Positions 15,069 through 22,137 are shown, numbered from the stretch's first letter. The stretch: 28,295 nt of DNA from Anaerolineales bacterium UBA1429 (GCA_002329325.1 DCTX01000001.1:9255-37549), one strand, 5' to 3'. Notes: generated by a model not told the origin, from the letters alone. Program-made: numbers and translations.

Positions 15069-16091
15069 CTACTCGACCGTGCCCGCGCCGTGCTGATACT
15101 CCTCCAGCAGGCGGGCCATGTCGGGGTCATCGGGAATCTCCGGGCGCATGGTGAGCATCTCGTTGGCGAGGATCTCCGGGGCCTGGGCGTAGCCGCCCAG
15201 CTCCAGGCGTCCCAGCCATTCGCCATCATAGCCCGCCTGCACAATGGCGGTGCCGTTGATCACCTGCGGGTCGCGCAGTGCCTGGCGCGAGCGCCCGCCG
15301 ACGATGACGTCAATGCCGCTCACCGCCTGGGCCAGAGCCTCATCGCCCGCCAGCCCCAGATAGGAGAGCACGATGACCACGTCGGCCCTGGGGCGCACCT
15401 CGGCCACCGCCGCGGCCACCCGCTCCACCGGATCCAGCAGCTCCACCCCCGGCGAGAGGCGCTCCAACCCCTCCAGCACCTCGACATGGGTCACGCCGAT
15501 GATGGCCAGGCGCAGGCCATCCCGCTCCAGGATGGTGTAGGGCTCAAAGACGGGGGCCTGGCTCTCGCTCCACACCAGATTGCACGCCAGAAAGGCGAAT
15601 TGGGCCTCGGCGGCGCGCTGCAGCGCGACCTCGACGCCCTTGGAGAGCTCCAGCGGCCCCAGCGCCAGGGCGTCATAGCCCATCCGGTTCATGGCCTCCA
15701 CCAACAGGCGCCCCTGGGTCTCGGAGGCCAGTTTTTCTCCCATGAGGGTGTTGCCGGCATCCAGGGCCAGCACAGGCCCCTGGGCGGCAGCGCGCACCTG
15801 CTGGATCAGGGTGGCCCGCCGGGCCAACCCGCCTTGGGGCACGCCTCAACCGCAAGGCTCCACCGAGCCGCGCACATCATTGGTGTAGAGGATGGTCAGA
15901 TGCAGAGGGACGGCCCGGGTGGGGACCTGGGCGATCTTGGCCTCGATCACGGCGGCGCTGTCGGGCAGGGGGAGGCTCGCCGTGGGGGTAGGCTGCACGG
16001 CGGGGGCAGCCGGGGGGGCGCAGCCCGCCGCGAGCCAGAGGGCCAGCGACAGCGCCACAGCCCAGAGAACGCCGCGCACCGGATGTCGCAT
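15069..16091 (-). CDS. Metallophosphatase-fold lipoprotein with in-frame TGA (candidate selenoprotein, EPCGU motif)
   Basis: Read through one TGA (15848-15846), this is a 340-residue lipoprotein with signal and lipobox LAAGC (Cys24). A Pro/Thr linker leads to LHLTILYTNDVRGSVEPCG-(TGA)-GVPQGGLARRAT. Relatives in the 5'-nucleotidase/metallophosphatase superfamily read EPCGC followed by GGLARRAT, so TGA replaces the second Cys (residue 82). The metal ligands are gone: NDVRG for NDxHG, LDAGNTL for DAGDTL, GPLELS for GNHEFD, LSYLG for LSHLG, GGRSRQ for GGHSH. A phosphatase role is therefore unlikely. ATG 16091 with AAAGGTG upstream is preferred over ATG 16118, which sits at the predicted transcript start. 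Confidence 0.83.
15810..15829 (-). promoter_or_regulatory. Candidate bacterial SECIS hairpin in the EPCGU lipoprotein mRNA
   Basis: On the minus strand, TGGCCC pairs with GGGCCA around loop GGC (15826-15812). Two more G-C pairs form across a bulged T. The loop begins 26 bases after the TGA and starts with G, within the range described for bacterial SECIS elements. Confidence 0.55.
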
Positions 16092-16124
16092 CTGCGGAGC
16101 ACCTTTACCGTTTTTCATGGCGGC

Positions 16125-16130
16125 ATTATA
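16125..16130 (-). promoter_or_regulatory. Extended -10 promoter of the EPCGU lipoprotein gene
   Basis: The minus strand reads TGC-TATAAT, an extended -10 element, about 33 bases before ATG 16091. No clear -35 box is visible. The predicted start falls near 16118, which decides in favour of the downstream ATG. Confidence 0.6.
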
Positions 16131-16164
16131 GCACGAGCGCGGCACAAGGGGCATTGAGACGCGC

Positions 16165-16404
16165 CTATGCGCCACCCTGCAACCAGGCCACGATCTCCTC
16201 TTTGCGGGGCACCCGACCGGAAACCTTGAGCACACCATCGATCACCAGGCCAGGCGTGCCGGTGATGGGGTAGGCCATGATCTCGGCCATCTTGGTCAGA
16301 TGCGAGATGGTGGCGTCGACACCCGTCTCTTGCACGGCCTGTCGCGCCAGGCGCTCCATCCGCTCACAATTGGGGCACCCAGGGCCCAGAACGATGATCT
16401 CCAT
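16165..16404 (-). CDS. Mini-thioredoxin (redox-active disulfide protein)
   Basis: This 79-residue small thioredoxin-fold protein starts MEIIVLGPGCPNCERM, with the redox pair Cys10 and Cys13 (CPNC). It has the cis-Pro segment ITGTPGLVIDG and a C-terminal helix KEEIVAWLQ. It matches the family of thioredoxin-like proteins usually found beside ArsR regulators and permeases, which shuttle electrons to thiol partners. Both Cys are encoded by ordinary codons, in contrast to the TGA-containing neighbours. It has a strong promoter with an overlapping palindrome. It lies 73 bases upstream of the EPCGU lipoprotein gene on the same strand, so functional linkage is plausible. Confidence 0.92.
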   Translation of the reverse strand: MEIIVLGPGCPNCERMERLARQAVQETGVDATISHLTKMAEIMAYPITGTPGLVIDGVLKVSGRVPRKEEIVAWLQGGA

Positions 16405-16447
16405 CCCTTGCCTCCTCCCAGGCGCATGCGCGTCTCTGGCTGGCGAT

Positions 16448-16467
16448 ATATTCGGAACTGTGAATAT
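16448..16467. promoter_or_regulatory. Palindromic operator-like site at the mini-thioredoxin promoter
   Basis: ATATTC-N8-GAATAT forms a 20-base inverted repeat that begins ten bases downstream of the -10 box, over the predicted transcript start. AT-rich palindromes of this shape are typical of ArsR-family operators, which often control such mini-thioredoxins. No regulator gene lies nearby. Confidence 0.55.
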
Positions 16468-16476
16468 TCTGGCCCC

Positions 16477-16504
16477 ATTATAGGGCGTGGCGGCAGGATG
16501 TCAA
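16477..16504 (-). promoter_or_regulatory. Consensus promoter of the mini-thioredoxin gene
   Basis: On the minus strand, TTGACA (16504-16499), a 16-base spacer and TATAAT (16482-16477). Both boxes are perfect consensus, so the promoter is expected to be strong unless repressed. Confidence 0.88.
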
Positions 16505-16530
16505 TGCGGGGGTAGCGGGGAGCTGTGAGG

Positions 16531-16720
16531 GAAAAGCAAAACCGACCTCGCAGCGAGGTCGGTTCGAGAAGCTCGGGGCCCCCTGGTACCGAGGGGGCCC
16601 CTTGAGTGGCGTTTGGTCGAACCGGCCGGGGTCCCGTCAACGGCGCCCAAAGTCCGCAACGGACAGCCGAATTCGCCGAAAGGATGGCATTCACCCTGCA
16701 ACCTCTTGGGCCTAGGTTGC
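16531..16720 (-). ncRNA. Probable independent small RNA, class unknown
   Basis: The 389 bases between the radical SAM and mini-thioredoxin genes hold no ORF. On the minus strand they hold a promoter, about 190 bases of hairpin-rich sequence and an intrinsic terminator. Hairpins visible are GCAACCT/AGGTTGC at the 5' end, GTCCG/CGGAC, TTTGG/CCAAA enclosing a CCGT/ACGG pair, GGGGCCCCCT/AGGGGGCCCC, and the terminator stem. Length and layout would suit 6S RNA, but the 5' and 3' ends do not obviously pair. I do not recognise any other RNA family. Confidence 0.6.
16534..16564 (-). terminator. Intrinsic terminator of the small RNA
   Basis: AACCGACCTCG pairs with its complement (16540-16550 with 16554-16564) around a 3-base loop, and TTTTGCTTTT follows on the minus strand. 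It ends transcription before the mini-thioredoxin promoter. Confidence 0.85.
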
Positions 16721-16726
16721 GCATAA

Positions 16727-16755
16727 AGTGTAGAGCTGATGCCGAGTTCTGTCAA
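16727..16755 (-). promoter_or_regulatory. Promoter of the small RNA
   Basis: On the minus strand, TTGACA (16755-16750), a 17-base spacer and TACACT (16732-16727). Predicted start near 16720. Confidence 0.8.
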
Positions 16756-16793
16756 TTTACCTAAATGTGTAACGATGCGATCCGGACCGCCGC

Positions 16794-17885
16794 CTAGGAT
16801 AGCGAGGCCACGCTCTCTTGCAGCAAGGCCATGACCTGATCGCGACGGGCCCACAGCGCGCAGCCGCCCCGAGTCTCGGAGAGATGCACGTCGCTCTCCC
16901 GCAGGGCCTTCAGGAAGGGCGAACGCAGGGCGTCGGCCAGGGACATATCGCGCAGGCTGGCATCGGAGAACGGCGCAAAGGGGCATGGCTCCAGGCGCCC
17001 ATCGGCGCTCACATGGATGAACCCTCGCCCCGCCGCCAGGCAGCCGCCATAGAGATCCTCATCGCCCGGCAGCGAGACAAAGAGCCCTGGCAGCGATCGC
17101 TGCAGCTCCTCCACCAGGCCATTGAGCCGGGTGCGCTGCTCCTCCTCCAGAATCAGGAACTCGGTGCCGGGCACGGTGGGCACATACTCCACAAAGAAAA
17201 AGAGCCGGCAACCGCTGGCGATCAGGTCGCTCAGATAGGCAGGCGAGCTGACGGTATCCAGGTTCTGGCTGGTGACCGTCAACGAGGTGCCAAAGAACAG
17301 GCCGCGCTCGCGCAGCCGGGCCATGGCCTGCAGGCTGTGGGCGTGCACCCCTGCCCCGCGTCGCCTGTCGGTATCGAGCTGATGCCCTTCCAGGCTGATG
17401 ACGGGGATGACGTGGCGCTGGGCGCTCAGCCGATCCACCACGGCGCCATCCAGCAGCATGCCGTTGGTGAACAGCGGAAAGATCATGCCCGGCTGGCCCT
17501 CGGTGAGATCCAGCAGATCCGGGCGCAAGAGGGGCTCGCCGCCCGCCAGCAGCACAATGGAGATGCCCAGGTCGCCGGCCTGAGCCAGGACCTTCGCCAG
17601 CTCGGCCATCGAGAGCTCGGGCGCAGCATCACGGTGCTGGGCCTGGGCGTAGCACCCCTTGCAGTGCAGGTTGCAGCGCTGGGTCACGCTGGCGATGAGC
17701 AACGGGGGGACGTCCAGCCCCTCAGCCGCCCAACGAGAGCGCAGCCGGGCGGCGCGACGCTGCTGCCCCAGCATGCGCAGCAAGAGAGCGACCATGGCAG
17801 GCTCGCGGGCGCAGATGCGCAAGGCATCGGCCAGCAAGGTGCGGATCGCAGAGTCGAAAAGGGCCACGTGTGGGCGGTCAGTCAT
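16794..17885 (-). CDS. Radical SAM protein with SPASM-like C-terminus
   Basis: This 363-residue protein has the radical SAM motif C-N-L-H-C-K-G-C (Cys71, Cys75, Cys78), which binds a 4Fe-4S cluster and SAM. It also has the GGEPLLRPD motif. The C-terminal half has Cys in GGCLAAGRGF, LEPCPFAPFSD and RGGCALW, which suggests an auxiliary cluster domain of the SPASM/Twitch type. The helical N-terminal 60 residues precede the barrel. Relatives act in cofactor maturation and peptide modification. The substrate is unknown, and no peptide substrate gene is seen beside it. I start at ATG 17885, with AGGAGG upstream, not at the longer open frame that would run into the tRNA-Ser promoter region. Confidence 0.87.
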   Translation of the reverse strand: MTDRPHVALFDSAIRTLLADALRICAREPAMVALLLRMLGQQRRAARLRSRWAAEGLDVPPLLIASVTQRCNLHCKGCYAQAQHRDAAPELSMAELAKVLAQAGDLGISIVLLAGGEPLLRPDLLDLTEGQPGMIFPLFTNGMLLDGAVVDRLSAQRHVIPVISLEGHQLDTDRRRGAGVHAHSLQAMARLRERGLFFGTSLTVTSQNLDTVSSPAYLSDLIASGCRLFFFVEYVPTVPGTEFLILEEEQRTRLNGLVEELQRSLPGLFVSLPGDEDLYGGCLAAGRGFIHVSADGRLEPCPFAPFSDASLRDMSLADALRSPFLKALRESDVHLSETRGGCALWARRDQVMALLQESVASLS

Positions 17886-18016
17886 CGGGAAGCCTCCTAA
17901 CGCCAGCGGGCGTCGTGCGGACCTGCTCCCTCTGTACGCGAAAGGCGCGGGCGGGGTTGCGGCCCCGGCGCGATTTTGCCCGCGCAGGGGCGCAGGCGCG
18001 CGAAGTCGCATGCGGA

Positions 18017-18045
18017 TTGACAGAGCCCCCTCCCTCTGGTATACT
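18017..18045 (+). promoter_or_regulatory. Promoter of tRNA-Ser(TGA)
   Basis: TTGACA at 18017-18022, a 17-base spacer and TATACT at 18040-18045, about 38 bases before the tRNA. Confidence 0.85.
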
Positions 18046-18082
18046 CGGGCTCGCTGAGGGAAGAGGCGCCATTCGTGGCCAT

Positions 18083-18165
18083 GGAGGGATGGCAGAGTGG
18101 TTTATTGCGGCGGTCTTGAAAACCGTTGATCTCACGATCCGGGGGTTCGAATCCCTCTCCCTCCG
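18083..18165 (+). tRNA. tRNA-Ser (TGA)
   Basis: Acceptor GGAGGGA pairs with TCCCTCC, anticodon loop CTTGAAA gives TGA, a long variable arm is present, the T-arm is GGGTTCGAATCCC, and the discriminator is G. No CCA is encoded. Anticodon TGA reads UCA codons. It is not tRNA-Sec, whose anticodon is TCA. Confidence 0.93.
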
Positions 18166-18188
18166 CCTTTACAACCTGGTTTGCGCGT

Positions 18189-18277
18189 GGGGAGGTGCCG
18201 GAGTGGACGATCGGGGCCGCCTGCTAAGTGGTTGTAGGGGTTATTCCCTACCCAGGGTTCGAATCCCTGCCTCCCCG
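18189..18277 (+). tRNA. tRNA-Ser (GCT)
   Basis: Acceptor GGGGAGG pairs with CCTCCCC, anticodon loop CTGCTAA gives GCT, the long variable arm contains TGTAGGG/CCCTACC, and the discriminator is G. No CCA is encoded. It probably shares the transcript of tRNA-Ser(TGA), 23 bases upstream. Confidence 0.93.
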
Positions 18278-18316
18278 CTAAGCCCGGCCTGGCCGGGTGA
18301 TCGGCAGGCTCGCGAT

Positions 18317-18345
18317 TTGGCGCAGCCCCGCGGCTGTGCTAGAAT
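18317..18345 (+). promoter_or_regulatory. Promoter of tRNA-Arg(ACG)
   Basis: TTGGCG at 18317-18322, a 17-base spacer and TAGAAT at 18340-18345, 19 bases before the tRNA. Confidence 0.7.
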
Positions 18346-18364
18346 GAGCGCGTTCTGAGAGAAG

Positions 18365-18438
18365 GCGCCCGTACCTCAATTGGATAGAGGGCCGGCCTAC
18401 GAAGCCGTTAGTTGGGCGTTCGAGTCGCCCCGGGCGCA
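18365..18438 (+). tRNA. tRNA-Arg (ACG)
   Basis: Acceptor GCGCCCG pairs with CGGGCGC, anticodon loop CTACGAA gives ACG (A34 is normally deaminated to inosine by TadA), and the discriminator is A. No CCA is encoded. Confidence 0.94.
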
Positions 18439-18442
18439 CAAG

Positions 18443-18467
18443 GCACCACCATAGCGTGGTGCTTTTT
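18443..18467 (+). terminator. Intrinsic terminator after tRNA-Arg(ACG)
   Basis: GCACCAC at 18443-18449 pairs with GTGGTGC at 18456-18462 around a 6-base loop, and five T residues follow. Confidence 0.88.
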
Positions 18468-18509
18468 GCATGCAGGGTATCGGCCGGCGCCCGTTCCGCC
18501 GCCCGTTAT

Positions 18510-18538
18510 TTGGAGCCGCTCTCTGCGCATGCTATACT
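18510..18538 (+). promoter_or_regulatory. Promoter of tRNA-Arg(CCG)
   Basis: TTGGAG at 18510-18515, a 17-base spacer and TATACT at 18533-18538, 11 bases before the tRNA. Confidence 0.75.
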
Positions 18539-18549
18539 TGAGCCATCGT

Positions 18550-18621
18550 GCCCCCTTAGCTCAGTGGATAGAGCACCGGCCTCCGGAGCCGGTGGCAGGC
18601 GTTCGAGTCGCCTAGGGGGTA
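18550..18621 (+). tRNA. tRNA-Arg (CCG)
   Basis: Acceptor GCCCCCT pairs with AGGGGGT (the first pair is G-U), the D-arm is GCTCAGTGGATAGAGC, anticodon loop CTCCGGA gives CCG, and the discriminator is A. No CCA is encoded. Confidence 0.92.
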
Positions 18622-18636
18622 CTAGCCGTAGCCACT

Positions 18637-18678
18637 CTGGCGGGGCAAGCTACTAGGGGTAGTAGTTTGCTCCGCCAG
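18637..18678 (+). terminator. Long hairpin after tRNA-Arg(CCG)
   Basis: A 19-position stem (18637-18655 with 18660-18678, two G-T pairs) closes on a GGGG loop. No T-run follows, so it may be a processing or Rho-linked structure. It opens the 310-base gap 18622-18931, which otherwise holds only the promoter and leader of the next gene. Confidence 0.55.
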
Positions 18679-18771
18679 ATGCGTTAGGACGCTTCCCGGT
18701 GAATGCTGTACTCCCTGGGCTAGCGTCCTCCCCCGGCGAACGCCGCCCGGCATCGCGTCGCGCCCCCTCCG

Positions 18772-18800
18772 TTGCCAACCTACCCCATCTGGGGTACACT
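18772..18800 (+). promoter_or_regulatory. Promoter of the acetyl-CoA hydrolase/GNAT gene
   Basis: TTGCCA at 18772-18777, a 17-base spacer and TACACT at 18795-18800. The resulting leader is about 125 bases long and contains one GC-rich hairpin (GCCCG..CGCTGG / CCAGCG..CGGGC, about 18823-18848). No known riboswitch is recognised in it. Confidence 0.7.
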
Positions 18801-18931
18801 GATGCTAGCTAGTAAACAGATGCCCGCTCGCTGGCCCAGCGCGGGCGCCCCTTGTTTCCCTGTGCCGGGCCATGCGGTGCGTCGCGGTCCTACAGCGCGA
18901 ACCCAGAGCGGGCTTGGAAGGAGATCGTTAC

Positions 18932-20821
18932 ATGCCAGTGGTACGCAACTGGATCAAGAACTATGCCGGCCGACGGATGAACGCGCGGGAGGCCCTCCGG
19001 CAGATCAAGAGCGGCAGCCGCGTGTTCCTCAGCCCGGGTTGCGCCGAGCCCCAACACCTGCTGGAGACCCTGGTCACCCTGGGGGGCGAGGAACGCCTGC
19101 TCAACGATGTGGAGATCGTTCACATGCTCACCGTGGGCTCGGCTCCCCACGCCAGCAAACGGTACGACCGCAACTTTCGCCACAACTCGCTCTTTGTGGG
19201 CCCCGGCGTGCGCTCGGCCGTCTATGAGGGCCTGGCCGATTACACGCCCGTCTTTCTCTCCGAGATCCCCGAGATGTTCCGCAGCGGGCGCATGCCTTTG
19301 GATGTGGCCCTGATCCAGGTGACCCCGCCGGACCGCTTTGGCTTCTGCTCGCTGGGCGTCTCCGTCGAGGCGGTCAAGGCCGCCGCCGAGGCCGCCGAGC
19401 TTGTCATCGCCCAGGTCAACCCCCAGATGCCGCGCACGCTGGGCGATAGCTTTATCCATATCGAGGATATAGACGTGATCGTGGAGCACGAGGAGCCGAT
19501 CCTCGAGCTGCCCGTCTCCGAGCCCGACGATGTGTCCCTGGCCATCGCCCGGCACGTCACCCGCCTGATCGAGAACGGCTCCACCATCCAGGCGGGCATC
19601 GGGCGCATCCCCAACGCCGTGCTCTATGGCCTTTCGGAGAAGCGCGATCTGGGCGTGCATACGGAGATGTTCAGCGACGGCCTGATCGACCTGATCGAAT
19701 CGGGCGTGGTGAACAACTCGCAGAAGACGTTCCACCCCGGCAAAGTGCTGGCCACCTTCTGCGTGGGCACCCGGCGCCTGTACGACTATGTGGACAACAA
19801 CCCCATGTTCGAGTTCCGCACGGTGGACTATAACTCGTCGCCGATCAATATCGCCCGTAACCATCGCATGGTGGCCATCAACACCGCCCTGCAGGTGGAT
19901 ATGACGGGCCAGGTCTGCGCCGATTCGCTGGGCTATCGCATCTACAGCGGCATCGGCGGGCAGGCCGATTTCATGCGCGGCGCGGCCCTGGCCCCCCAGG
20001 GCAAGCCGATCATCGCCCTGCCCTCTACGGCGCGGGGGGGCACCGTCTCGCGCATCGTGCCGCATCTCAGCGAGGGGGCCGGGGTTGTCACCACCCGAGG
20101 CGATGTGCACTATGTGGTGACCGAGTTCGGCGTGGCCTACCTGCACGGCAAGAGCCTGCGCGAACGGGCCACCGCCCTGATCCAGATCGCCCATCCCAAG
20201 TTCCGCGAGGAACTGACGCGCCAGGCCAAAGAGAACCACTATATCTTTGAGGATCAAAAGAGCCCCCTGGAGGGCATCTATCCCGTCGAGCTGGAGCATA
20301 CCGAGCAGTTCGATGGCACCGAGGTGTTCTTCCGGCCCGTCAAAGCCAGCGACGAGCGGCTCTTCCAGGAGTATCTCTACGACCTATCCGAGCGTTCGGC
20401 CTACCTGCGCTTCTTTGAGCGCCGCAAGGCGTTCCCGCGCGAGCTGGCCGAGTCCCTGGTGACGGTGGATTACGAGGAGAACCTGGGAATCGTGGGGACG
20501 CTGGGCAATTCCGATACGGCGCCCATCGTCGCAGCGGGACACTGGATGCTCGATACCAACGAGAACATGGCCGAGGTGGCCTTCTCCGTGGCCGACCGGT
20601 TCCAGCGGCGCGGCATCGGCGGCCACCTCTTCCGGCTGCTGGTGCGGCTGGCCCGCGAGAGGGGCATCCGGGGCTTTCGCGCCACGGTGATGGCGCAAAA
20701 TGTCGGCATGCGCCGCATCTTTGAAAAGAGCGGATACGTCCTGCGGACGGCCTATGACGCGGGGGTCATCACTCTGTCCTTCCGCTTTGATGAGCGCGTG
20801 CAGGATACGCACCACTCCTAG
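18932..20821 (+). CDS. Acetyl-CoA hydrolase/CoA-transferase fused to a GNAT domain
   Basis: This 629-residue protein has two parts. Residues 1-430 form a class I CoA-transferase fold of the acetyl-CoA hydrolase/4-hydroxybutyrate CoA-transferase family, with AEPQHLLETL near the start, the IQAGIGRIPNAV loop, the catalytic Glu in HTEMFSDGLIDL, and GGQADFMRGA. Residues from about 460 form a GNAT acetyltransferase domain with RFQRRGIGGHLFRLLVRLAR as its acetyl-CoA loop. Such fusions are known and are thought to combine CoA-ester metabolism with protein acylation, but this is not demonstrated here. The ATG has AAGGAG upstream. The next gene follows after 53 bases and probably shares the transcript. 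Confidence 0.9.
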   Translation: MPVVRNWIKNYAGRRMNAREALRQIKSGSRVFLSPGCAEPQHLLETLVTLGGEERLLNDVEIVHMLTVGSAPHASKRYDRNFRHNSLFVGPGVRSAVYEGLADYTPVFLSEIPEMFRSGRMPLDVALIQVTPPDRFGFCSLGVSVEAVKAAAEAAELVIAQVNPQMPRTLGDSFIHIEDIDVIVEHEEPILELPVSEPDDVSLAIARHVTRLIENGSTIQAGIGRIPNAVLYGLSEKRDLGVHTEMFSDGLIDLIESGVVNNSQKTFHPGKVLATFCVGTRRLYDYVDNNPMFEFRTVDYNSSPINIARNHRMVAINTALQVDMTGQVCADSLGYRIYSGIGGQADFMRGAALAPQGKPIIALPSTARGGTVSRIVPHLSEGAGVVTTRGDVHYVVTEFGVAYLHGKSLRERATALIQIAHPKFREELTRQAKENHYIFEDQKSPLEGIYPVELEHTEQFDGTEVFFRPVKASDERLFQEYLYDLSERSAYLRFFERRKAFPRELAESLVTVDYEENLGIVGTLGNSDTAPIVAAGHWMLDTNENMAEVAFSVADRFQRRGIGGHLFRLLVRLARERGIRGFRATVMAQNVGMRRIFEKSGYVLRTAYDAGVITLSFRFDERVQDTHHS

Positions 20822-20874
20822 CGCCTGTGGCCCTGGGCCCGTCCGAGCTTTACTGGTAGCACAAAGGAAACGGA

Positions 20875-22113
20875 ATGAGTGACACGAGTTATCCGCGAAC
20901 GATATTCATCCTCGGCACGGCCAAGGATGTGGGCAAGACCGTCACCTCTATCGGCGTGATCGGCAAGCTGCTCTCTGCTGAGCATGGCTATGCGCCCGAG
21001 GAGATCGGCTATATCAAGCCCGTGGGCCAGCAAACCCTCTCGGTTGTGGAGGAGGACGGCACCCCCGTCGAGGCCGACAAGGATGCCGTGGTGGTCACCT
21101 CCCTCATGGGGGTGGGCAACGTGGGCTTTCGCTACCTCAGCCCCGTGATCTGGCAGGGAGGGCTGACCTCTTCGTTCATCCAGGATAGCATCGCGGGCGA
21201 CCCGGTGGAGGGACGTGACGCTTTCATGGCCCGCATCCGCGAATCCTACGAGCTTGTGGCGCGCGACCGGCGGATCGTCATCGTCGAGGGCACCGGGCAG
21301 CCGGGCGTCGGCTCGGTGGCGGGCGTCAGCAATGGCGACGTGATCAACATGTTGCGCGAGATGGGCGTGCCCGTCTTTGTGGCGCTGGTCACCCGGGGCG
21401 GCATCGGCGCCACCATCGACGAGGTGTTCCCCTATTTCATGAGCCTCGACCACATGGGCACCCGCGTGGATGGGTTGATCGTCAACGGGGTCTTTGCCAA
21501 CCGGGTGGACCGCATCCGCGATGCCCTGCAGGGGTACTATGACCACATCTTTACCCCCCTCTATGGGCGCTACATGCGCCAGCCCTTCCCCCCGATCCTG
21601 GGGTTCGTGCCCTCGATCCCCGAGCTGGGGCTGCCCACCATGCGGCTCATCGCCCAGCACTTTGCCTCCAGCTCCAAGAACTCGCTGGAGATCCTGACGG
21701 CCGAGCAGTTCGAGGAGCACGCCAGCCGGTTGGTCCGCAATGTCAAGGTGGTGAACCTGCGCTATGGCTACGAGCGCTATGTCAGCGCGGGCGACGCCGT
21801 GGTGGTGGGCATCAACGCCAACGATAGCCTGTTCTCGGTGGTGCTGCACCACCAACGCCTGATCAGCGAGCATGGCTCCGGCCTGGCCGGGCTGATCCTC
21901 TCGTGCAAAGAGGTAGGGGGCCTCTCTCAACAGGTGCGCAGCGAACTGGCCCGCGCCGAGGGGCTGCCCACCATCGCCCTGGATAACGACACGGCCGATA
22001 TCATCCAGCGCATTGACAACATGACCGTCAAGATGCAGCCGTATGACGTCTACAAACGCGACCTGATCGCCGAGACCTATCGCGAGAACCTGACCTTCTG
22101 GCCCGATCTCTAG
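20875..22113 (+). CDS. BioD-like P-loop / DRTGG domain protein
   Basis: This 412-residue protein begins with a dethiobiotin-synthetase-like P-loop domain (GTAKDVGKT at residues 14-22, IGYIKPVGQ, IVIVEGTGQPGVGS). That arrangement also forms the N-terminal half of long phosphotransacetylases. The C-terminal part (from about residue 270) resembles a DRTGG ligand-sensing domain. No phosphotransacetylase catalytic domain is present. Pairing with the acetyl-CoA hydrolase/GNAT gene suggests a regulator or partner in acetyl-CoA/acetate metabolism, which is inference. The ATG is preceded by AAAGGAAACGGA. A strong terminator follows. Confidence 0.8.
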   Translation: MSDTSYPRTIFILGTAKDVGKTVTSIGVIGKLLSAEHGYAPEEIGYIKPVGQQTLSVVEEDGTPVEADKDAVVVTSLMGVGNVGFRYLSPVIWQGGLTSSFIQDSIAGDPVEGRDAFMARIRESYELVARDRRIVIVEGTGQPGVGSVAGVSNGDVINMLREMGVPVFVALVTRGGIGATIDEVFPYFMSLDHMGTRVDGLIVNGVFANRVDRIRDALQGYYDHIFTPLYGRYMRQPFPPILGFVPSIPELGLPTMRLIAQHFASSSKNSLEILTAEQFEEHASRLVRNVKVVNLRYGYERYVSAGDAVVVGINANDSLFSVVLHHQRLISEHGSGLAGLILSCKEVGGLSQQVRSELARAEGLPTIALDNDTADIIQRIDNMTVKMQPYDVYKRDLIAETYRENLTFWPDL

Positions 22114-22137
22114 CGCCCGCGCGCGGCCGTAATCTAG

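Noticed and set aside
15840..15850. Two separate genes (short lipoprotein and a GTG-started metallophosphatase)
   Set aside because: They share one frame, the TGA lies inside the EPCGC/GGLARRAT motif, and the second part would lack a secretion signal. One read-through gene is simpler.
18083..18277. tRNA-Sec among the tRNA-Ser-like genes
   Set aside because: The anticodons are TGA (Ser) and GCT (Ser), not TCA, and the acceptor stems are 7 bp. No selC is seen in this window.
18622..18931. Small coding gene in the gap before the acetyl-CoA hydrolase gene
   Set aside because: Frames there run through a tRNA, a long hairpin or the promoter and have no similarity or ribosome-binding site. An ATG at 18872 in frame with the hydrolase has no Shine-Dalgarno, while ATG 18932 does.
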